Positions 11,608 through 22,860 are shown, numbered from the stretch's first letter. The stretch is 64,000 bases of DNA from Lactarius indigo (GCA_025766275.1 JAFKAC010000015.1:124001-188000), one strand, 5' to 3'. A program made the numbers and translations. The notes: a model not told the origin generated them from the letters alone.

Positions 11608-11624
11608 TTTTCTTTTTTACTGAG
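11608..11624 (-). repeat. Right terminal inverted repeat of transposon A
   Basis: Reads CTTTTTTACTGAG on the plus strand, the inverse of the left end, followed directly by GATGATA. Confidence 0.9.
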
Positions 11625-11631
11625 GATGATA

Positions 11632-13376
11632 TGCGAGGGGAGTCCAAACCGGGGGAATACATGAGAAACATATAGGTGATGAACAGCACAAGAAGAACCT
11701 ATACTCACAGAGGGCAAAAGGTCTGTGGTGAGATATAGGATGCAACTGGTAAGCAGCAGAGGGTGAGTCTTGTAGTGAAGCAGAGAGGATGTCTGGCACA
11801 CAACAGAGTGAGAACTGATTATAGTATTACAGGAGAGGGACTTTACCTGGCACACAACAGAGTGAGAACTGATGTGGACCAGGGCGTACAGAGTACTCTA
11901 CTTATACTATACAGAGGTGTGACACTAGTACAAGGACAGTAACATAGAATCACAGAATACAAGGAGCGTTGTTCTACATACAGGACAAAAGGAATGTACC
12001 AAAGGAGAACAAGGCGACCAGAACAAAAGAAAGTCTAGACAAGTATGATATCATAGTGACATCACAATAAAGATAACGCTGCAAAGAGAACAAAGGAAGG
12101 AGTACAATGAAGAGTCCGGAGTAGTCCATATGATGTCATTGTACAGTGATGTCATAGAAGTCCTAGATTGTACAGATCAAATTAAATCTAATCTAAAGCG
12201 GTCCTAATTAATCTACAGCAGTCCATATCTGTAAGTCCGGTCCATTAGAGCCGCTAAGTGCGCAAGGGTCACTTATCAACAATAGGGCTGCTGTCCCCTC
12301 TGCAGTTATCTCTTCATTACAGGGGATAAAGACTGCAGCTTTAGTGCAGTCATGATCAGTTACTGTCAGGATAGAGTTGTAACCACGTGAAACTGGGAGC
12401 TTGGTAATGAAATCCACTGCTATTGTTTCAAATGGTAGGGCTTCTGGTTTGGGATATATGGGTTGCAGGGGTGCTTTAGTAGGATGGTTGTTAACTTTGT
12501 GCTGTTGACACTTGGCGCATCCTTTGACATAATTGGTGATATCATTCCTCATTTGAGGCCACCAGTAGTGACGTTCTGCGAGTTGGATGGTACACTTGAT
12601 CCCTGGATGACCATAAACAGGGGAGTTGTGGTGGGCGGCAATGATGGTGCGCTTGTCGTGAAGTCCTCCTGTCACTACACAATGACCATCCTTGTACCAG
12701 GTTCCCTCGATATCTTTTAGTCGGTGTGCGTCAACCCATGGCTGCAACTTAGCTTTGTCCTGCATGTAAATGGGATGGCTGGCATCATTTCTACTGGTAG
12801 TATTTCAGGCCTCCAATGCTCGGTGCGTGATTCTTCCTGTATCATGGTTGCTCTTGCAAAGACACGTTCTGGTAATACTGTTACTCCCTCATTATTGTTT
12901 TCCCCTTGATCATAGTCGGGTCGGCAAGATAGGGCATCTGCACATCTGTTGGACATTTCTTTAATGTGATGAATCTCAAAGTCGTATTCTGAAAGTTCAA
13001 GTACTTCCCTAGCCACACGCCTACTGATTTTCTGTGGCAATTTCCAGTATTGTAGGTTTAGGTGGTTGGAAAAGACTTTGATCTTATGAGGAGACCCTGC
13101 CAAGAGAGGTCTCCAATGGCAGAACACCTTGATGATTGCTAGCAACTCGAGATTGTAGATGTCGTAATTTCGCTCTGCTTAGTTGAAGGTAGAGGAATAA
13201 TATCTGATGGGGTGTCATTTACCATCTGCTTTGCGTTGCAGGAGTACTGTGCCTGTGGCAAACCCTGACACATTGACTTCCAGTTCAAACTGTTGGGTCA
13301 GATCAGGGTGAGCAAGTACTGGTTTGCTGGTTACAAGGTGTTACAATTTCTCCTCCAGGACTTGTTCTTTCTCCAA
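11632..13376 (-). pseudogene. Ty3/gypsy copy 1 polyprotein, middle part (RT end, RNase H, integrase)
   Basis: Minus-strand reading gives the end of RT (LVTSKPVLAHPDL), RNase H (FELEVNVSGFATGTVLLQ, then AERNYDIYNLELLAI and EYDFEIHHIKE), the integrase zinc-binding segment (HGHPGIKCTIQLAERHYWWP, then CAKC) and the start of the DDE core (AVDFITKLPVSRGYNSILTV, then TDHDCTKAAVF). It stops at the transposon A junction in GLPSHII. A solo copia LTR (11677-12281) sits in it. Stops and one or more frame changes show decay. Relative to elements C and F it lacks gag, protease and most of RT, truncated at about 13376. Confidence 0.85.
11677..12281 (-). mobile_element. Solo LTR of the copia family seen at 28403-34728
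   Basis: 605 bp, TGATGAACAG at the left and CTTATCAACA at the right, similar along its whole length to the 607-bp LTRs of the intact copia element. Flanked by ATAGG on both sides (11672-11676, 12282-12286), and removal restores the gypsy integrase frame (AALYVSHVFPRFGLP). This is the expected product of LTR-LTR recombination after insertion. Strand is set by the orientation of the full element. Confidence 0.92.
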
Positions 13377-13776
13377 TACTGCTATTCCTTTCCTGATACT
13401 TTATGAGCCCTGTACAATTATGTGGACTTTACAATTATCTGGTTCCTATCGCGCGCCTTGCTTATCAATGATCTCTTTTGATAAAGCTTGACATGTGCTA
13501 GTTTCCATCTTGTTCTCACTCACACGTGACCCCGCATGATCCACCTTTTATTCTCATTATGTCTATGCCTTGTTCTCTTTATGTACTCCCCATTGTTTCT
13601 TAATCAGGCGATGGCGCCATCTGTTTGCACAGACCATACAGCCTTACACGTATTTAAACCTAGTTCTATCTAGCTTGTACAGTAGACTAGACTTCCTGTG
13701 TAATACTACACTCGAGTGCCTTTGTGCATATCCCTGTCTCATGACTTCTTAGTCCTGCTAGGTCTTTGCACCTTAG
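13377..13776. other. Unassigned interval, LTR-like promoter remnant
   Basis: No coding frame is supported. It holds a TATTTAAAC box near 13659 followed by CTTGTACAGTAG, and a start resembling TGTACAATTATG near 13411. This could be a remnant of an unrelated LTR, but I find no partner copy in the window. Confidence 0.3.
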
Positions 13777-14120
13777 TGTTACGGTACGGACTCAATGACT
13801 CATTACACACGACTCATGACCGGTTATGACTACGGTCCGGTATCAGTATTAGTCATGGACCTTTACTTATCATCAGTCAGCATAGTAGTTCGCATGTGAT
13901 TGTGACTCATGTATGACTCATTCCTAGGATAGCTGTACTAGGGTTCAAGCTAGTTACACTATTGGTTACTTACCTTTCCAGCGGCGCTTTAAAGCCCGCA
14001 CATATATGTATAAGTAGTCGACTCAAAAGACCAAGAGTCCCCATCTTGGTCTTCTTCAATCCACCACTTGACTCGTCTTTTGTTTGCCTTAGTCTCTGAC
14101 TAAGTGTGCTTCCACTTGTG
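13777..14120 (+). repeat. Truncated gypsy LTR in tandem with a full LTR
   Basis: Starts TGTTACGGTACGGACTC and follows the LTR at 14121-14629 up to its CTAAGTGTGCTTCC segment, then stops where the full LTR starts. The 3' third is missing. It includes the TATAAGTAG box and the ATCTTGGTCTT element of the family. Confidence 0.88.
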
Positions 14121-14629
14121 TGTTACGGTACGAACTTGATGACTCATTACATATGACTCATGACCGGTTATGACTACGGTCCGGTATCAGTATTAGTCAT
14201 GGACTCTTACATCGTATCAGTCAGCATAGTAGTTCGCATATGATTGTGACTCATGTATGACTCATTCCTAGGATAGCGGTACTAGGGTTCGAGCTAGTTA
14301 TGCTATTGGTTATCTACTATTCCAGCGGCGCTTTAAAGCCCATGCGTATCTGTATAAGTAGTCAACTCGGAAGACCAAGAGTCCCCATCTTGGTCTTCTT
14401 CAATCCACCCTTTGATTCGTCTCCTATCTGCCTTAGTCTTAGGCTAAGTGTACTTCCGCTTGTGTCCATCAAGGATACTCCTCTTGATCCCTTTTGCTGC
14501 AGCGTGTGCCAAGTGTGCCCCTGTTCAGCCTGTGTTGGGTTGACACGTGTTCCCCATTCGCCTAACTTTCGCTAAGTTGATTACGCCCTTCACGAGTCCA
14601 AGTCGGACTAACGCTGGTGGAGCATAACA
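14121..14629 (+). repeat. Gypsy LTR (509 bp), 5' LTR of a truncated element
   Basis: TGTTACGG to CATAACA. A TATAAG box starts at 14353, and ATCTTGGTCTT starts 34 nt later (14387). An inverted pair AAGACCAAGA/TCTTGGTCTT surrounds that point. It is CpG-rich and close to the presumed ancestral sequence of the two element F LTRs. Confidence 0.9.
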
Positions 14630-14631
14630 TT

Positions 14632-14642
14632 AAGACCAAGAT
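14632..14642 (+). promoter_or_regulatory. Putative self-primer site
   Basis: AAGACCAAGAT lies just inside the LTR and is the exact complement of ATCTTGGTCTT at the predicted transcript start (14387-14397). No TGG-type tRNA primer site is present. Tf1/sushi-type chromoviruses prime reverse transcription from their own 5' RNA end in this way. Confidence 0.65.
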
Positions 14643-15633
14643 CCTCATCGTGGCGTACTTGACCAGAGATCAGTGGACGTCCTTCCGTCCCTATCATATC
14701 GAACGACGAGGAGACCGCAACGTACCAACAAGATTCCTAGGAGCAGCTCAGTGGAGAGAAAGAGGAGAAGACACCGGATATTTCGTAGAGTTCAATGGTC
14801 CTAACCGGTTCCGACCCGTTGAGTTTAACTTCGAACATCTCTGTTGGGTCGAGGTTACTTGGAACCCTATAGATCGTCGCTGGGATATTATACGACCAGC
14901 AGGAAGAAACTACAATTGCGATATCGACGCACGAGAGCTCAATAGCCACGCAGATTACGGTCCCATTGATGGACAAGCACAAGAACACACCGACGAAGGA
15001 GTCAGTGGAGAAGAAACCTCTGATAGTCAACAATCGCCAAGTCGAGGGACCACGCCAGCAGAAGAAGCAAGCCTAGGGGCCATTGGCGACCACATCATAC
15101 AACGAACTGAGTCGTTAACTATTCATCAACCCGAACCAGAAGTAATTCACGTCCGCAGCCCAGCAGTTGCAATGGCAACAACCACCATTACTCAAGAAGA
15201 GGTATACCTTACCAGTGAAGCAAGGGACCAGATCGCCCTAGAAGAACAAAGACGCATCGCAGAAGAATCACGAGCTAATTTAGCTCCTATTAATCCATAC
15301 ACTGGTCATCGAATGACTGATGACGATGTAGCAATCCATCGTGCCATTGGACCCGACGTAGCCGATCCCCCCAGCGGAGGAGGTGGACCCCCTGGTGACC
15401 TACCCGGAGGAGGAGGTGGGGGAGGACCCCCACCAAGAGGACCAGGATTCGAAGGATTCCCTGGAGGATTCCCAGGAGGACCACCAGGAGGAGGACCACC
15501 AGGAGGAGGACTACCAGGTGCAGGTCCTATTATTCCCCCTCCAAGTAATAAGTTAGCTGGCGAAGCACCCACAGTATTTGACAGAGAGTGCGCCAAAGTC
15601 GAAGTGTTTCTCACTCAATGGCACGTCTACTGG
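14643..15633 (+). pseudogene. Gypsy Gag N-terminal fragment
   Basis: Open frame with the family Gag start (TRDQWTSFRPYHIERRGDR), a conserved GYFVEFNGPNRFRPVEFNF block, a Gln/Glu/Ser-rich middle and a Gly/Pro-rich hinge (GGPPGDLPGG, FPGGFPGGPPGGG). It ends in FLTQWHVYW exactly where the LTR of element C begins, so the capsid, zinc knuckle and pol are absent. The expected start codon is GTG (V-A-Y-L-T-R-D), as in element C, whereas element F has ATG. Confidence 0.85.
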
Positions 15634-16100
15634 TGTAACACCGTCACGATGTTAGCTCGACTTGAGCTTGATAAGGCGACTTTGCGACTTAGCTAATCAC
15701 GCCCAGCGGCGTATGGCTCGAAGGCAGGTTCTAGATGTGCGCAGACACTAGGATCTTGGTAGCACTCCCTTGGAATGGAGGCACGATAGACAGAAGACAG
15801 AACTCTTTAGAGGAGACAAGAAGTGACGATTCGAAGAAGACCAAGATGGCATATCTTGGTCTTCTGCAGCTACCTTAAATACAAGAAGAGCAGGCTTTCA
15901 AGCGCTGCTATGAGTCACCGTATCGTAGCGTCCAACGTATCGCGTAAGTACCGCAATCCTAATACTACTACTACCTGTACTAGGATCGAGTCATCCCTCA
16001 ACGCCTAACTCCTATCGTAAATGCCGAGTCCGTGACTAATCTACCTTACTGCCGTAGTCACAACCGGTACAGTAAGGGTCCAATGCGTACGACCGTAACA
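15634..16100 (-). repeat. 3' LTR of gypsy C
   Basis: 467 bp, TGTAACACCG to ACCGTAACA on the plus strand. Directly internal to it is a polypurine tract (AAAAGGGGGTGA on the minus strand, 16101-16112), the expected plus-strand primer. Confidence 0.92.
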
Positions 16101-16130
16101 TCACCCCCTTTTCAGCGTGAGACCCCAGAC

Positions 16131-19100
16131 TCACCGGAAGTCCCGCGCCGTCCATGTGGACTGTTCATCACTGATCCTCTCAAACACGTTGGCTCTCTCC
16201 AGCCGATAAATACAGTCCCTCTTGTCGTCCCTCGCCGACAGCCGCATGGCCTGGAGTTGACGGATACAAGCCGCGAGTCGCTCTTCTTCGTACGCGGCTG
16301 CGCGGTAGCGTGTCACCTCCGCAGTCAGGGACTCGTCCCCAATGCGGTTCAGTGCGCGGTCCGTGATCTTGTCGGAGGCGAGGATGACTAGATCCTCGTG
16401 GGCGATGAAGGCGCGTCCTGCAGCCGATAGCATCGGGAAGGCGTAAAGAGGTTTGCCGTAAAGATGTGGAGAGCTGGGGATAAGTCCCAGCACAAATGGG
16501 TTCGCACCTCCAACGATCTGGACGTGACTAGCGTTCCTCTCTACGCTGTCTGGTCCGGTGATGGGGAAATGAATGTAATGGGGCTGTCGATTCGCCCTGA
16601 ACCCCTCAGGCGCAAGGACCTGCGCGGGGTCGTCGTCGTGCGTAATGGGGGTGTGAAATGCGACGCCGGGCAGTCGCACACGTCCTCGAGACATGGCGGT
16701 TCCGTCGGTGTGGACGAGCCATGGGGTGATTCGGGAATTAGTAGGGTGGCTGTGCGTTCGAAGGAGGGGGTGTCTGACCGGGTAGTAATCCTCGTCGTCA
16801 GCGTGAGCCTCGTCGTTAGGGAGCGCTGCCTGCGCTGCCGCAACTCGCTCAACCTCCTCTGCGCTAAGCGCAACTGTTCGTCAGCCCACTCCTTCGCCAT
16901 CCTCCGCCAATCCTCTGCTGCTTCTAACTCCTGTTGGGTCTTCGAGGGGACGGTCAGCAGGGAGAATTCCCCTTGTGCCGATGAGGTCATCACCTGGGGG
17001 GATAACGGCAATGGGTTCGCGGTTGCCGTTGTCGTCTCGGAAGATGTGAGGGACGGCATGCTGCTGCTCGTCGTCGGGCTGGTGAGTCGGGTCGGGGAAC
17101 CTCTGTAGGACATGAGCCCACTCTTGAGCGGTGATATGCCCCGTTCGCATGTTTGCAGGTGTGTACGGAGTGAGCTGGACCGGTTGAACCACGGTTTCTT
17201 GGTCGTCTTCGACGAGGTTGGCGGCGTCTTGTGCGACTTGGTCGAGGAGGATCGCCGTGGTGACATGTCTGAGGGGAGAAGTGGGCATAGAGGTCTGAGA
17301 GGATCGGATGTAGGAATGGTACTCTCCCCATTCGCCCTCAGGCTGGCTTTTAAGGTGTCGTACGGCCGTCCGGCCCGCTTGATACTCCCTTATCGCTTCT
17401 GGAGCGAATACGTCGTTCTTATCGACCCACTGATTCTCCGAGTCGGGGTAACCCTTCCATTTGATGAGATATTGCAACTTCTTCTTCCTGCCGAAATGCC
17501 GGGAGTCCACGATGGCCTTGACTTCGTATTCCTCTTCGCCTTCTACAAGGTCCGGTGGTGGACGTGGGAAGTTTTCGCCATGGATGGTTGTGCTTTTGTA
17601 CGGTGTGAGAAGATCTATGTGAAACACTGGGTGGATGCTCCACTGCGTGGGAAGTTCAAGACGGTAGTTGTAAGGGGACATCACCTGAACCACCTTAAAC
17701 GGTCCGTGGCGTCGCGCCGCTAATTTGGCCGTGGGCTGATTGGTCCATAGGTGTCTTCCTTCCAGCCACACTTGGTCGCCAACTTGATAACGTGGGGTGT
17801 CCTTGTGTCGAACCCAACTATCCTGTGCCTTTTTGATAAGGTCCTGGGCAAGTTGGCGTGCTTCCTTCAGCTGCGTCAGTCTGGTAATCGCATTTGGAAT
17901 CGGGGATGGCTTATCAGTCCAATCAGCTGTCGGATTGTATCCCATCAGAAGCATGAATGGTGATTGTTTCGTATGCTCGTGGGGCCAATTGTTGTGCGCG
18001 AATTCTGCTATGGGAAGGTACTCCGCCCAGTTATCTTGACGCTCGTTGGCCCAGAATCGTAGATATTGTTTGAGCCATTGATTGGTCCGTTTGGACTGTC
18101 CGTCCATGCGTGGATGATAGGCCGTGGAAATGTTCTGTTGGATGCCTAGTATACGGCATACTTCTCGTGTGAATTTGGAGGTAAATCGGGGGTCGCGGTC
18201 GCTGATGATTTTACGCGGTAGTCCGAACCGTCTGAACACATGATTTACGTACAGGATGGCGGTCCCTTCAGCTGTAACCTCTTCATTGCATGGGATAAAT
18301 ATGGACGCCTTGCTGCAGTCGTGGTCCGTGACAGTCAAGATGCTGTCGTACGACTGGGAGGTTGGTAGTTTGGTGATGAAATCTAAGGCGATGGTGTGGA
18401 ACGGAGGGGTGTCTGTGACTGCGGTAATCGGGTGCAATGGCGCACGGGTTGGTCTGGTGTTGACTTTGTTCCACTGGCAGTCAGCGCATCCCGTGACGTA
18501 CTCGTATACATCTTGGCGAATGCTCGGCCACCAGTGGTGCCGTTCTACGATTCGTTGCGTCCTACTTATGCCAGGGTGTCCATGTACCGGTGGATCGTGA
18601 TGGTCTTGTATGATCGCCCGATACGTCGTCATAGGCCCTGTGATTACCAACCGCCTGTCCTTGTACCATTCTCCTTCTATCTTTTTGAGGTGGTGGGCAT
18701 CGACCCAAGTTTTGATTATGGCGGGGTCTTGTCGTCGTCTCGGTTGTTGCATCATGGGGTGTATTTCCAGTGTACGTGCAACGTTAGTGGCTCGTATGAA
18801 CACTTCCGGGGGCAGGACAACCACACCTTGGTTATCTTCCTCTCCCTGATCGTAATCTGGTCGTCTTGATAGTGCATCCGCTCTGCCGTTGTTCTTTCCC
18901 TTAATATGATGGATTTTGAAGTCGTATTCCATTAGCTCTAGCACTTCCCGGGCGACCCTGCGACTGATCTTCTGCGGTGTTTTCCAGTACTGCAGGTTTA
19001 AGTGATCCGAGAATATCTTGATTTTGTGTGGGGATCCTGCAAGTAGGGGGCGCCAGTGCCGGAGAGCTTTTACAATGGCGAGGAGTTCTAGGTCATAGAT

Positions 19101-20848
19101 GTCGTAGTTGCGTTCTGCTTCGCTCAGCGTCGCAGAGTAGTATCCTATTGGGTGCTTGCACCCGTCATATTTCTTTTGTAGGAGGACTGCACCCACCGCG
19201 AACCCGGAGGCGTCGACTTCTAGCTCAAATTGCTCTTGCAAGTTGGGGTGTGCCAGTACCGGCTCCTCGGTGACGAGGCGTTTGAGTGTCTTGAATGCGC
19301 GATCTTCCTCCTCTGTCCACCGCCATTCAGTGTCCTTTCTCGTGAGTCGGTTTAGTGGTCAGGCGTGCGTGGCAAAACCTCGGATGAATAAGCGGTAAAA
19401 GTTGCAGAAGCCCAGAAAAGAGCGTACGTCCCTGATTTTTGTTGGTGTTGGCCAGTCCTTGATGCCTTGAACTTTTACCGGATCCATACGAGTTACCCCC
19501 TTTTCAAGGATTACCCCCAGGTAATCCATCCGAGGTTGATGAAAGAGGCATTTCTCAAGTTTGAAGTACAGATCGTGTTCCTGGGCCACACGAAGGACGT
19601 CTGTGACCGCGGCGACGTGGTCTTCGGAGTTGTGGCCATCGCGCGTCGCGATCCCAATGTCGTCCATGTACACTCGAATGACAGTACCGCGGAGTTCATG
19701 TTTGGCTATGGTGTCCCAGTAGATGTGGTTCATCATTGTTTGGAAGGTTGCGGGCGAGTTTGTAAGGCCGAAAAACATGACCGTTGGTTCGAAGAGGCCA
19801 AATTTGGTCTTGAAGGCCGCCTTTTCCTGGTCTCCATCCCTGATGCGAATATTGTTGTACCCCCAGCGAATGTCGAGTTTGGTATATATGTATGTGTTGC
19901 TGAGATCATAGATGAGGTCCTGGATGAGGGGGAGAGGGTATTGGTTGCGTATGGTGTGGGAATTGATTACCCAGTAGTCCTGTACTGGGCGTAGTTTCCC
20001 GTCCTTCTTTTTAACGAAGAAGAAAGATGATGCGTACGGGGAGATGGAGGGACGTAGGTATCCTTGCTTGAGTTTTTCGTCCAAAAACTCTTTGAGTTTG
20101 CCCTCCTCTTCTTGTGTTAGTGGGTATATTTTGCAGTCTATTGCCGATGGGGTATTTGGTTTGAAGTCGATGGCGTGATCCCACGGCCTAGCGGGTGGGA
20201 AGCGTTGAGATGCTTCTTCGCTGAAGAGCTTCTGAAATTTCTGGTACACCGCTGGCAGTTCCACGGGTGGTTCTTCCTTTTTTGCCTGAATTGCTAACTC
20301 GGTGGACGTTGTAGCGCGTAGATACGCGTCTTCATCCAGGGTTGCGATTATTTCTTCCTTTTGCCCATCAGTAAGGGCCGCAGCAATAATAGTTTTCTGG
20401 TGGTGACTGTCCTGTGTGCTGATTACGACCGGCATAATCTCCTTGTGTATCACCGCGTCGCGCCAATTAATGGTGGGCTCGTAAGTTGCTAACCATGGGT
20501 ATCCTAGTATGATTTCTTCCGTTCCGAGATCCGTTACGAGGAATCTCATTGTCCTGTGATATTTTTTGGCGTATACATCGAGGTCGGTGAAATGAGTGAT
20601 GGACCCAGCTTTATTTTCCGTTTGATCAATATTCCAAATCTTTCTTGGGTTGGCCAACGGTTGCGTGCCAATACCCATTTTTTTTATGAAGTTCGGGTGT
20701 ACGAAGTTGTCGGTGGCTCCTGAGTCCACCAATGCTTTTATGTCGGCCATTCGGTAATTCGTGCGTATTGAGACTGGAATTCGAAGAGAACGAAAGCGCG
20801 TCATGATTACAGAATTACAATTTAAAGCCCTCACCCAGGCCGATGGGT
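16131..20848 (-). pseudogene. Gypsy C Pol: protease, RT, RNase H, integrase, chromodomain, tail
   Basis: Domains in order: protease ALVDSGATDNFV (about 20716-20750), RT with YMDD (about 19659-19670), RNase H (FELEVDASGFAVGAVLL), integrase zinc-binding segment (HGHPGI, then CADC), DDE core, chromodomain (LQYLIKWKGYPDSENQWV, about 17395-17545), then a tail of about 400 residues. Frame breaks are TGA at 19359-19361 (between RT and RNase H, where element F keeps Arg) and TGA at 16881-16883 in the tail; both fit CGA to TGA. The catalytic Glu of the DDE triad is Lys (codon 18090-18092; QSKRTNQ against QSERTNQ in F). The tail shares RGRV, NRQPHYIHFPI, ASHVQI, PFVLGL and LYGKPLYA with elements D and F. 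Pol is entered from gag by a likely -1 frameshift. Confidence 0.88.
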
Positions 20849-22846
20849 TCAGGCGTTCCGAAAACCCTCTTTTCCCCACAAGTCCTGCAATATCAGGTCT
20901 TTTACTTCGTCAGGCGCGTTCGCAACTCCTGTAAGCCATTCTTTGGCCCGTTCTTCGGCAGTTTTGCTAGTGGAAGCGGCCTGTATTTGAGCCGGTGCTG
21001 CCTCTTGCACATAGTAGTCCGTCTCCGTTGCTCGGACAGTAGAAGGTCCGGCGTTCTGTGGCTGCCATTGTCGTGGCTGTCTATGATGGGGGCAGTTTCG
21101 TGAGAGATGACCCGGGGCATTGCAGTTATAACACAACACCGTCCTTAGGTCTCGTCGCAATCCCCCTCTTCCTCGCCCCCTCGCTCCGGGTCCTCCTCTT
21201 GGCGGAAAGGGGGGTAAGCCTGTATAGGGTGGCTTACCGTAGTCGATTTCTTCTGACCCTGCCAATCTTGCCTTTGTTCGATCCGCGGAGGTATCCATCG
21301 CCCAAGGGTTTGTGAGGTTTTGGGGAACGGTCCATCCGGCATTACCCGTCTTCTTTGGTTTGGTGTCTTTGTATTCGTCTACCCGGGCTCGGATATGGAT
21401 GTAGTTTTGCTGTCGGCGGAGTGTCGCCCGTTTCCATTCGTCAAACGTTTCTGGCTCGTCTAGATCGTACGTCTTTTCATACAGCTTCTTGGGTAGCCCC
21501 TTGGTGAACAAGTCGATAGTTTGGGGGTTGTTAAGGCGGTACCCGGCTTTCCTAGCGGCTTCTTCAAACTCGTTGACGTATTTGTCGATGTCTCCGTCGA
21601 TCATTTTGAGTCCCTTCCTTAGGAGCGCTTGAGCTTGTTCTCGTTCGAGGGTATTGACGAACCTTTGGTTGAAACCTTCCGCTACCGCGTTCGATAGATC
21701 CCTCGTATGCTGATCTATTCCACGTTGTATTTGTCGGTTGAGCCACTTGAGGTACGAAAGTACCCATTCGCTGACTGACACTCCCTTTATATAGGACAGG
21801 AATAGGAGACTTCGTCGATAGTCGTTGCACATAACAGGGGTGTCGAGATTCATTCCCCAGTATACGTGCCATTGCGTGAGGAATGAGTCCACTTTAGTAC
21901 GGTCGCTGTCAAAGATGGTGGGAGGTTCACCGGTCAATTTCTCATGTCCGTGTCCTCCCCCTCCTGCACCTCCACCGCCGCCGCCTCCACCTCCTCCTGG
22001 GGGTCCTCCTTCTGGCGGGTTATTTGGGAGGTCAGGTGGGTTTCCTCCTCTTCCTGGGCGTCGGGGGAAATCGTCTCCGGGTGGTCCTCCCCATCCTGGT
22101 GGAGGATCTAATGGTATTCCTCATCTCCCTCCATCCCCTGATGGGGGGTCTCCTTGATCGGGTCCAATGGCCCGAAAGATTGCTGCGTCGTCTGCGGTCA
22201 TGCGGTGTCTGGTTTCAGGGTTAATGGGCATGAGATTCTGCTGCGACTCTTGTCTAATTGCTTCGGCCGCTTCTCACGCCGCTTGTTCTCTGATGCTCAT
22301 AATTTCTTCGGCCGTCATGGTGGTGGTCGCCATTTCTGCTGCTGGCGATCGTACGTGAATGACTTCTGGTTGGTCTGAGATATGCAGAGACTCAGCTCGT
22401 TGGATAGTGTACTGTTCGATAGGTCCGACACTTGTGGGTCGATTTTCTTCGCTGTGCTCGTCCTCTTCCGTTTCTTCGCTAACTGCTTCTCCAGTGGAAT
22501 GTTCTCACAACTGGCCGTCAATGGGTCCCCAGTCGGCTCGCGAATTGAGCTCTCGTGCGTCGATGTCGCACTGGTATTGTCTTCCTGCTGGCCTAACGAC
22601 GTCCCAGCGGTGGTCTATGGGATTCCACGTAATTTCCACCCAGCACAGGTGGTCAAAATTGAACTCAACAGGTCTGAACCTTGTAGGTCCGTTGAACTCT
22701 ACAAAGTATCCGGTTTCGTCTCCTCGATCTCTCCACCTGGCTGCTCCTAGGAATCAGGTTGGTACGTTACGGTCTCCTCTTCGGTCTAGATGATAAGGAC
22801 GGAAGTTCGTCCACTGGTCCCTGGTATTGACAGTCGCCACAGTGAA
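20849..22846 (-). pseudogene. Gypsy C Gag
   Basis: Starts near VNTRDQWTNFRPYH (expected start codon GTG), followed by the FVEFNGP block, a Gly/Pro-rich hinge near 21960-22140, capsid (FLTQWHVYWGMNLDTPVM, SLLFLSYIKGVSVSEWVL) and one zinc knuckle (CYNCNAPGHLSRNC, about 21096-21137). The gag stop is TGA at 20849-20851. Three further TGA codons lie in the N-terminal half (22754-22756, 22505-22507, 22274-22276); the related copy has Arg or a near-identical residue at these sites, which fits decay of CGA/AGA-type codons. Confidence 0.85.
20871..20877 (-). promoter_or_regulatory. Candidate -1 ribosomal frameshift heptamer in gypsy C
   Basis: On the coding strand the Gag frame reads G GGT TTT, giving the canonical slippery form GGGTTTT 20 nt before the Gag stop. 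The -1 frame is open from here into the protease and encodes LNPSAWVRALNCNSVIM. The same heptamer and encoded peptide occur in element F (35650-35656). Confidence 0.65.
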
Positions 22847-22847
22847 T

Positions 22848-22858
22848 ATCTTGGTCTT
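22848..22858 (-). promoter_or_regulatory. Putative self-primer site of gypsy C
   Basis: AAGACCAAGAT on the coding strand, just inside the 5' LTR. It is complementary to ATCTTGGTCTT in the LTR (23064-23074), which starts 34 nt after the TATTTAAG box (23108). Confidence 0.65.
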
Positions 22859-22860
22859 AA

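Larger units (their letters stand above)
901..11624. mobile_element. DNA transposon A: Tnp2-type, two divergent genes, 7-bp target duplication
   Basis: The ends are inverted: left CTCAGTAAAAAGG and right (reverse complement) CTCAGTAAAAAAGAAAAGTC. GATGATA flanks both sides (894-900 and 11625-11631). Removing the element and one GATGATA rejoins the gypsy integrase frame of copy 1. Order inside: left TGACT-type subterminal repeats, G-rich minisatellite, 105-bp satellite, short minisatellite, tnp2 (minus), 315-bp divergent promoter, partner gene (plus), 0.9-kb right subterminal array. Tnp2 places it near CACTA/Plavaka elements, but the 7-bp duplication differs from the 2-3 bp usual for CACTA. Both genes look intact, so it may be autonomous. 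Confidence 0.9.

Noticed and set aside
901..11624. Helitron as an explanation for transposon A
   Set aside because: It has inverted ends and a target duplication, which Helitrons lack, and no Rep/helicase gene.
14370..14400. Inverted AAGACCAAGA/TCTTGGTCTT in the gypsy LTRs as a tRNA or terminator hairpin
   Set aside because: Position after the TATA box and complementarity to the site inside the LTR fit a self-priming leader better.
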